A stretch of 27,701 bases of DNA from Gemmatimonadota bacterium (GTDB lineage Bacteria; JAAXHH01): assembly GCA_026713285.1 (NCBI GenBank), contig JAPOOT010000194.1, forward strand, positions 1 through 27,701, read 5' to 3'. Below the pieces are notes generated by a model. That model saw only the letters and a list, made by a program, of their open reading frames with translations. It did not search any database and was not told where the DNA came from. Both the position numbers and the translations under genes were made by a program. Positions 22,662-27,701 of this stretch are shown here, one piece after another (the stretch's first letter is position 1; each line of letters starts with the position of its first letter).

Positions 22662-23258
22662 ATGAAACGACTTACATCATACCTGTTGGCCTGTATGGTC
22701 GGCGCGTTCGGTCTGTACGGCTGCGGCGGGGCCGAGACCGAAGAAACGGCCATGGAAGAGGCGGCAACCGAGGAGATGGCGGCGGACGTTGCGATGATCA
22801 ACGTCGAAGTCTCCAGCATTAGCGAGGAATTCGCCAACATCAATACGAACGCCACGAGCGATCAGTTGACAGAAGCCGGTTTCGCCTCGGACGGCTGGAT
22901 TTCGATAACCCATAACGAACAGACCCTCGTCATGCCGATGGTCGTGGATTATGGCGACGTGGCCGAAGGCGCCTGGCTCGCCCGAATGGACGAGGAGTCC
23001 GGCACGCTTCAGATCGCCATAAACGGCGGTAATGCCGCGACCGAAATCGGCGCCGCGGTGGGCGATATGTTGCACGTCATGGCCGCCGACGCCCCGGAAA
23101 TGGATATGGGCGAGGGTGACATGGGTGAAGGTGAAGGCGATATGGGCGAAGGTGAAGGCGACATGGGCGATGGCGACATGGGCGAAGAGGAAATGGAAGA
23201 CGGCGATTCGGACGCATCCATGGGCGGAGAGGAAGCCACCACGCAGCCCGCCCAATAG
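22662..23258 (+). CDS. Lipoprotein with stand-alone DUF62 C-terminal-like domain and acidic Met/Gly repeat tail
   Basis: The 198-residue precursor has a lipoprotein signal: MKRLTSYLLACMVGAFGLYGC, with lipobox LYGC and lipidated C21. After a Glu/Ala/Thr linker, residues about 49-141 resemble the C-terminal beta-barrel of SAM hydroxide adenosyltransferase and SAM fluorinase/chlorinase relatives. ISEEFANINTNA corresponds to the I-D-x-F-G-N-x-x-T-N motif, VVDYGDVAEGAWLA to T-Y-x-D-V-x-x-G-E, and SGTLQIAINGGNAATEIGAA plus VGDMLHV to the G-x-L-E-I-A-x-x-x-G-x-A-A-x-x-L-G region. The catalytic N-terminal domain is absent. Residues 147-180 are a low-complexity tail of GEGDM and GDMGE units. The start is fixed by the signal peptide. 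The protein should sit on a membrane facing outward. Its role is unknown; binding of an adenosyl compound or of metal by the tail is possible. Confidence 0.8.
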   Translation: MKRLTSYLLACMVGAFGLYGCGGAETEETAMEEAATEEMAADVAMINVEVSSISEEFANINTNATSDQLTEAGFASDGWISITHNEQTLVMPMVVDYGDVAEGAWLARMDEESGTLQIAINGGNAATEIGAAVGDMLHVMAADAPEMDMGEGDMGEGEGDMGEGEGDMGDGDMGEEEMEDGDSDASMGGEEATTQPAQ

Positions 23259-23285
23259 GATTCAAGGCGGCGGGTGCATAGCAAC

Positions 23286-24677
23286 ATGCCCACACGCCCC
23301 AACATACTCTGGTACTGCACGGATCAACAGCGTTTCGACACCATCGGCGCGCTCGGCAATCCCCATGTGAGCACGCCGGCGCTCGACGGACTGGTGCAGG
23401 AAGGTGTCGCTTTCACGCGAGCGTACTGCCAGAGTCCGATCTGCACACCCAGCCGCTCGAGTTTCATGACCGGCATGTACCCCGGGCGGATTCACAACTG
23501 CCGAAACGGCAACGGATCCTTTGTGAATCCGCCTCCCCTGATCTCCAAATTGCTGGCAGACAGCGGATATGACTGCGGCCTGGCCGGCAAGTTCCACCTC
23601 CAGAGCGCGGGGAAGCGGACAGAACCCCGCATGGACGACGGCTACCGGTTCTGGCGCTTCAGCCACGCGCCGCGGGACGACTGGCCGGAAGGCCATGATT
23701 ACGGCGACTGGGTACGCGAACGCGGCGGCGACCTCGACGCCCTGCGATTCAGCGAAGGCAGGGTGCCGCCCGAACTCCACCAGACGACCTGGGTCACCGA
23801 ATGCGCCCTGGAGTTCATCAACCAGCCCCGAGCCCCCGGTACGCCCTGGATGCTGACGCTCAATCCCTACAGTCCCCACGAACCGTTGATCCCACCCCGG
23901 GTCTACGCCGATCAGTTCGATCCGGCCGATATGCCCGGCCCCCATTTCCGCGACAGCGACCTGGCCCGGCAGGAGGTGTTGCGCGACGTATTCTTCCAGT
24001 CGGAGTCGAGGCATCCCGACGCCTTCGACGGTAAAAAGCAGCAGGCCCTCTACTACGCCATGATCCGGCAGGTAGACGACCAGTTCGCCCGAATCCTGCG
24101 CGAGCTTGAGCGGACTGGACAACGGGACGACACCGTGATCATCTTCACCAGCGACCACGGCGAATGCCTGGGCGACCACGGCCTGCTTTGGAAAGGATGC
24201 CGGTTTTACGAAGGACTGGTGCGGGTCCCGCTGATCTTCTCCCATCCCGGTCGGATGCGTTCGGATCTCAGGAGCGAAGCGCTCGTCGAGTTGATCGACA
24301 TGTCGGCAACGATGCTCGACCTGGCCGGCGTAGAGCAGCCGGAGGACTTTCAGGGCCGGAGCCTGCTGCCCATCCTGCGGGGGGAGGCGGATCCGGGATT
24401 TCACAGGTCTTTCGTCCGTTCCGAGTACTACGACGCCGTATCCGCCGAGCCACTGAGCTACGCCACCATGTACCGGGACGAACGGTACAAGCTGGTGATG
24501 TATCATACCCACGACAAAGGCGAGATCTTCGACCTCGAGAACGACCCCTGGGAATTCGAGAACCTGTGGCACGAGGCCGACTATAAGGAAGTGAAGCACC
24601 GCCTGGTCGAGGCTGCCTTCAACGCTACCATGCTCCAGGACATCGACCTCGGCGGCGCATTGATCGCGGGAACCTGA
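23286..24677 (+). CDS. Type I (formylglycine) sulfatase, cytoplasmic
   Basis: The 463-residue protein belongs to the arylsulfatase/alkaline phosphatase superfamily. RPNILWYCTDQQRFDTIGALG is the N-terminal strand with a calcium-binding Asp. PICTPSRSSFMTGMYP contains the C-x-P-S-R motif, whose C53 is converted to formylglycine. TSDHGECLGDHGLLWKG carries the second pair of metal ligands. GKFHL-type residues follow LAGKFHLQS as expected for the substrate site. Formylglycine sulfatases hydrolyse sulfate esters of carbohydrates, choline or aryl alcohols. No signal peptide is present, so the substrate would have to enter the cell first. The activating enzyme is not in the window. The ATG at 23286 is chosen because it begins the conserved strand; a GTG at 23274 is possible. 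It follows the lipoprotein gene by 27 bases. Confidence 0.93.
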   Translation: MPTRPNILWYCTDQQRFDTIGALGNPHVSTPALDGLVQEGVAFTRAYCQSPICTPSRSSFMTGMYPGRIHNCRNGNGSFVNPPPLISKLLADSGYDCGLAGKFHLQSAGKRTEPRMDDGYRFWRFSHAPRDDWPEGHDYGDWVRERGGDLDALRFSEGRVPPELHQTTWVTECALEFINQPRAPGTPWMLTLNPYSPHEPLIPPRVYADQFDPADMPGPHFRDSDLARQEVLRDVFFQSESRHPDAFDGKKQQALYYAMIRQVDDQFARILRELERTGQRDDTVIIFTSDHGECLGDHGLLWKGCRFYEGLVRVPLIFSHPGRMRSDLRSEALVELIDMSATMLDLAGVEQPEDFQGRSLLPILRGEADPGFHRSFVRSEYYDAVSAEPLSYATMYRDERYKLVMYHTHDKGEIFDLENDPWEFENLWHEADYKEVKHRLVEAAFNATMLQDIDLGGALIAGT

Positions 24678-24706
24678 CGGGGATCGTGCTCTTTGGAGAG
24701 CATCTG

Positions 24707-25858
24707 ATGATCGTTGACAGAAACCGGCTGGAGGACGCGGAGGAGCAGACGCTTGCCTCTTACGCCGAAAAAAGCGGTACGTTCCGGGGACGCTGTCATG
24801 CCGAGGAAGAAGCGCCGTGGCGTACGCCGTTTCAGCGGGACCGCGACCGCATCGTTCACTCGAAGGCCTTCCGGCGGCTGGAATACAAGACGCAGGTCTT
24901 CGTGTACCACGAGGGAGATCACTATCGCACGCGCCTGACCCACACCATGGAAACGGCCGGCGTGTCGGAAACGATCGCGCGGAACCTGGGGGCGAATCAG
25001 GACCTTGCCGCGGCCATTGCCCTGGCCCATGACCTGGGTCATCCTCCCTTCGGCCACTGCGGAGAAGAAGCCCTGAACGTTCTCATGCGGGATCACGGGG
25101 GATTCCAGCACAACCGGCAGAGCCTTCGGGTCATCGACCAGCTCGAATGGCGTTATCCCGCTTTCCCGGGACTGAACCTGACCTGGGAGACGCGGGAAGG
25201 CATCGCCAAGCACAACGCGCCGCACGGGTTCGACTTGAACGACTTCCAGCCCGGGCAGTACGCTTCCGTGGAAGCCCAGATCGCCAACCTCGCCGACGAG
25301 ATCGCGTACAATTCCCACGACCTCGACGATGGCGTCAGCGCGGGCATACTCAGTCTCGATCAGCTGTCCGAACTGGACGTATGGGACGGCGCGATTCGCG
25401 AGGAAGTGGAAAAGGTACGGGACCTGGATTCCACGCGGCAGCGGTACCGGATCATTCGGGCGCTGATCAACCAGCAGATCATCGACGTCGTCCAGACGAC
25501 GCATCGGAACCTGGAACGCCACGGCGTGAAGTCTCCGGACGAGGTTCGCCGGCTGGATTTCCCAGTGGTGGACTACAGCCCCGGGATGTCCGAGAAGAAC
25601 GGTCAGCTCCGGTCGTTTCTAAAAGAGAACTTTTACAGGCACTACCGGCTCATCCGCATGTCCCGCAAGGCGACTCGCTTCGTCGAAAGCCTTTTCAAAG
25701 AGTACATGGCCGATTCAAGGCAAATGCCGCCGACCGACCGGAAATACCCCCAAGACGAACCGCTCGAGCGCAGGGTCTGCGATTATATCGCGGGGATGAC
25801 GGACCGCTACGCCCTGCGCGAATACGAGCGGCTTTTCGATCCCTACGAACGCGTCTGA
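24707..25858 (+). CDS. dGTPase-like HD-domain triphosphohydrolase
   Basis: The 383-residue protein has the deoxyguanosinetriphosphate triphosphohydrolase family layout. RDRDRIVHSKAFRRLEYKTQVF (45-66) is the conserved nucleotide-binding block. RTRLTHTMET gives the first metal His (H79), AIALAHDLGHPPFGHCGE gives H108 and D109 of the HD motif, and ANLADEIAYNSHDLDDG supplies the last metal Asp. Family members split dNTPs, often dGTP, into deoxynucleoside and triphosphate. They help set nucleotide pools or restrict phage DNA. The frame begins at GTG 24686, but GGAGAG before the ATG at 24707 favours the shorter start. The length fits the family's short (dgt-like type 2) members. The stop codon lies inside the first unit of an 11-bp tandem repeat. 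Confidence 0.92.
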   Translation: MIVDRNRLEDAEEQTLASYAEKSGTFRGRCHAEEEAPWRTPFQRDRDRIVHSKAFRRLEYKTQVFVYHEGDHYRTRLTHTMETAGVSETIARNLGANQDLAAAIALAHDLGHPPFGHCGEEALNVLMRDHGGFQHNRQSLRVIDQLEWRYPAFPGLNLTWETREGIAKHNAPHGFDLNDFQPGQYASVEAQIANLADEIAYNSHDLDDGVSAGILSLDQLSELDVWDGAIREEVEKVRDLDSTRQRYRIIRALINQQIIDVVQTTHRNLERHGVKSPDEVRRLDFPVVDYSPGMSEKNGQLRSFLKENFYRHYRLIRMSRKATRFVESLFKEYMADSRQMPPTDRKYPQDEPLERRVCDYIAGMTDRYALREYERLFDPYERV

Positions 25859-25897
25859 GCAGTATCTGAGCCGTGTCCGAGCCGGGTCCGAGCCGCG
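25854..25897. repeat. Four 11-bp tandem units that begin at the stop codon
   Basis: Four consecutive 11-mers are TCTGAGCAGTA, TCTGAGCCGTG, TCCGAGCCGGG and TCCGAGCCGCG. The first contains the TGA stop of the dGTPase-like gene at 25856-25858. There are no gaps between units. Confidence 0.85.
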
Positions 25898-26047
25898 CGT
25901 GCAAGTGCCCCTGCCGCCCGCGGAACAAGATCCGGACGGGTTCCGGACAGCCAGCCGCCGTTCTGATTTCCCTTGATTTTCCCAGTGAAATTCCTATAAT
26001 ATACCCGGCGCCGACGGGAGAAGTTTTCCCGCGGAACGCCGGTTCGA

Positions 26048-26118
26048 TGGGGGGTCGTTCAAGGGTAGGACACATGGCTCTGGACCATGGAATCGGGGTT
26101 CGAATCCCTGCCCCCCAG
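26048..26118 (+). tRNA. tRNA-Gln (anticodon CTG)
   Basis: The 71-base cloverleaf closes fully. The acceptor TGGGGGG pairs with CCCCCCA, the anticodon stem is CATGG/CCATG with loop CTCTGGA (anticodon CTG, codon CAG), the T-stem is CGGGG/CCCTG and the T-loop is TTCGAAT. The discriminator base is G and CCA is not encoded. It lies 113 bases before tRNA-Glu on the same strand. Confidence 0.94.
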
Positions 26119-26230
26119 TACACATTCTTGCCATGCCCGTAGAGCATTTTACGTCTTCGAAGCGATATAAAAACTCGTCCGGATACTTGACTACGGCCGG
26201 TAAATGGAGTATTTTCGTCAAGAGCAACGC

Positions 26231-26302
26231 GGCGGTATCGTCTAGTGGTTAGGACGGGTGGTTCTCAGCCATCAAACCGGGGTTCGATTCCCCGTACCGC
26301 TA
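26231..26302 (+). tRNA. tRNA-Glu (anticodon CTC)
   Basis: The 72-base cloverleaf has acceptor GGCGGTA pairing with TACCGCT, including a G-U pair at the top. The anticodon stem is GGTGG/CCATC with loop TTCTCAG (anticodon CTC, codon GAG), the T-stem is CGGGG/CCCCG and the T-loop is TTCGATT. The discriminator is A. CCA is not encoded. Confidence 0.94.
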
Positions 26303-26345
26303 TACGGTCAGCGTAGTAAGCACGCGCGGCTTTTTTACACCACTT

Positions 26346-26389
26346 CCCCGAAACCCTCCGCAAACAAAGGGTTGTCGGGGTTTCTTTTT
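26346..26389 (+). terminator. Intrinsic terminator after the tRNA pair
   Basis: CCCCGAAACCC pairs with GGGTTGTCGGGG across a loop of about 12 bases with a single-base bulge. TTTCTTTTT follows directly. It ends the tRNA-Gln/tRNA-Glu transcript and may also serve the convergent MarR gene. Confidence 0.85.
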
Positions 26390-26424
26390 ACGCGGGGACT
26401 TGAGACGGCTGGACCGGGAAGTGA

Positions 26425-26934
26425 TTAAAGCGCGGATGACTTGGCGCCGGGAGATTGGCTGACGATGGACGGAGCGGAATCAGATGCCGATTGAAGCGCT
26501 TCCTCGGTACCCCAGATCAGTTCAAGCGCCTGGACGACCTTTTCGAATTGATCCACTTCCCACTGATCGGAAAGCATCAGCGCTTTCGTCTTAAGGTGAT
26601 CCCAGAACAGCTCGGTCGCATCCCGACCCTTGGAGGTCAGTTCGCATATCACGACTCTTCGATCGTTCGGATCCGAATCCCGTTGAACCAGCTGTTTTTT
26701 CACCAGGCGATCCACTATCGTGGTCGTAGTGGAAAGGCCGCTGCCCAGGTAACTGGCTATCGCGCCCATCCTGAGCGGCCCCAGGTGCTCGATCAGAATC
26801 AACGTCTTGATCTGAGGCACGGTCATGTCCAGCCCCTGCCACTCATCCAGTCTTGCGATGTATGTCAAACGGCACAACTGTCTCACTACGGTCACGAAGC
26901 GATCTGAAAGATCTCTCAGGTTGTTTACCTGCAC
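26425..26934 (-). CDS. MarR-family transcriptional regulator
   Basis: The protein of about 169 residues has the MarR winged-helix core. LTYIARLDEWQGLDMTVPQIKTLILIEHLGPLRMGAIASYLG leads into the recognition helix SGLSTTTTIVDRLVKKQLVQR. The wing then carries the signature DSDPNDRRVVICELTSKGRD. A C-terminal helix for dimerisation follows, and a Ser/Ala-rich tail of about 25 residues closes the protein. MarR proteins are mostly repressors released by small aromatic or phenolic ligands or by oxidation; no effector can be named. A GTG at 26940 also opens the frame, but AGGTGAG lies seven bases before the GTG at 26934, so I prefer the latter. No target gene is next to it. A TTGACA-type promoter lies about 180 bases upstream. 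Confidence 0.88.
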   Translation of the reverse strand: MQVNNLRDLSDRFVTVVRQLCRLTYIARLDEWQGLDMTVPQIKTLILIEHLGPLRMGAIASYLGSGLSTTTTIVDRLVKKQLVQRDSDPNDRRVVICELTSKGRDATELFWDHLKTKALMLSDQWEVDQFEKVVQALELIWGTEEALQSASDSAPSIVSQSPGAKSSAL

Positions 26935-27701
26935 GATCACTCACCTAAGTTTAACAGGCCGGTGATACGAAGGAATCCGGGGACGCTATCCTCCGCTTAT
27001 TGAATCCCTGTCGAGGCGCTGTATACCATTCCGGTCGCCAATACCCATCCTGCATTTCGTTTCCCGACTGCCCCCGACCAGCAAGTTCCATTCGCAATAA
27101 ATACCGAAATAAACTACGCCGTAAACGATGCCAATGTCAAGCAGTATAGGGCAGAACAGGTTATTGAAACCTGTGCATTCGAAAAAGGAAAACCATGCCG
27201 GATTCGGAGATTGGTCAGGTTAGAACGACGTATAAAAGAAATGTTATATATAAAAAATATTAACATAAAATGGATTAATAGGTCACTAGAATATCACCAT
27301 TCCTTGTTTTTGACGCTAATAAAGCCTGTAGAATCGTAGAACAGGAGGTTTCGCGGTGTTATTCCCCTTCATAATTATATTACGATAAATCGAAATAACA
27401 GATATAACGTAATTTACCATTGACTTTACTATACTTGTAGTTGATATTGTTGTTATAAACGTATATATACCACTAAGCGTGTGTGCAATTTGTGCAGTTA
27501 TCAATCAATCCGATTGAACTGGGCAACGTTCATGGGAGTCATGCGATGTAAACGAAGCCACCTGGCTCATCTGTACCAGGCACCTTGGAACGAATTCCCG
27601 TGCGCTTCGAGCAGGAAACACGGCCACTATAGGCGGCGCGCAGCCTGCCACCATTGAGCATCGGACGACGTAAGCATCGGACGGCGGCCGTGCATATGCA
27701 G
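26935..27701. other. Gene-free region becoming AT-rich
   Basis: These 767 bases contain no gene I can support. The first 250 hold a candidate promoter for the MarR gene. From about 27220 to 27520 the composition drops to very AT-rich, with words such as TATATATAAAAAATATTAAC, unlike the rest of the window. The only open frame there (27504-27316, minus, 62 codons) is rich in Ile, Thr and Ser with no domain, and is probably chance. GC-rich sequence returns after 27530, with a direct repeat GCATCGGACG at 27658 and 27674. Confidence 0.6.
27111..27140 (-). promoter_or_regulatory. Possible marR promoter
   Basis: On the minus strand TTGACA (27140-27135) is followed after 18 bases by TAGTTT (27116-27111). 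The -35 is perfect and the -10 is weak. It would leave a leader of about 170 bases. Confidence 0.35.

Noticed and set aside
23262..24599. A 445-codon minus-strand frame opposite the sulfatase
   Set aside because: Antisense shadow; the sulfatase motifs on the plus strand are unambiguous.
26048..26302. Attachment site for an integrated element at the tRNA pair
   Set aside because: I found no second copy of either tRNA 3-prime end and no integrase within the window.
27316..27504. A 62-codon minus-strand open frame in the AT-rich tail
   Set aside because: Low-complexity Ile/Thr/Ser composition, no ribosome-binding site and no domain.

Overview
The window looks like a piece of a GC-rich (roughly 60-65 %) chromosome from an uncultured, probably marine or sponge-associated heterotroph. 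The gene mix is two Gfo/Idh/MocA dehydrogenases, a sugar-phosphate isomerase, a PhyH dioxygenase, a cytoplasmic sulfatase, a Rieske oxygenase, a fused M16 peptidase and a PC4-like protein. It resembles Latescibacterota, Poribacteria or neighbouring phyla. That placement is inferred from gene content only. No rRNA or ribosomal protein gene is present to test it.

Layout. 1-1947 (minus): a partial sugar-phosphate isomerase and a Gfo/Idh/MocA oxidoreductase, separated by an 11-bp-unit degenerate repeat. 2264-2572: a small membrane-anchored protein with a His/Cys motif. 2607-4732 (minus): an arsenic locus read arsR, arsI, then a Cys/Met-metabolism PLP enzyme. ArsR carries only a C-terminal Cys-Cys pair and ArsI has the vicinal-cysteine C-As lyase signature, so the locus is probably directed at methylated arsenic. 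5039-9643 (plus): a five-repeat propeller-like protein, a second Gfo/Idh/MocA enzyme and an M16 peptidase. 9819-12594 (plus): a group II PLP decarboxylase and a Rieske oxygenase.

12.7-13.8 kb is a less GC-rich island of defence debris. It holds an UPF0175/DUF3368 toxin-antitoxin pair with a truncated toxin, and a 131-residue chimera joining the start of a GHKL ATPase to the end of an SF2 helicase. 13804-18076 (minus) is a spermidine/putrescine-type ABC importer operon. 18376-19602 encodes an unusual fusion of a histidine phosphatase and a 3-methyladenine DNA glycosylase I domain, facing a PC4-like gene.

20343-25858 (plus) holds an aminotransferase, a PhyH dioxygenase, a lipoprotein, a sulfatase and a dGTPase-like HD hydrolase. 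The lipoprotein core looks like the detached C-terminal domain of SAM hydroxide adenosyltransferases (DUF62), followed by an acidic Met/Gly repeat tail. Next come tRNA-Gln and tRNA-Glu, a terminator, a MarR regulator (minus) and about 0.75 kb without a gene that turns AT-rich.

The best candidates for new biology are the phosphatase-Tag fusion, the DUF62-C lipoprotein, the methylarsenite-type arsR-arsI locus, the collapsed defence gene and the spacer-private tandem repeats that often begin at a stop codon.
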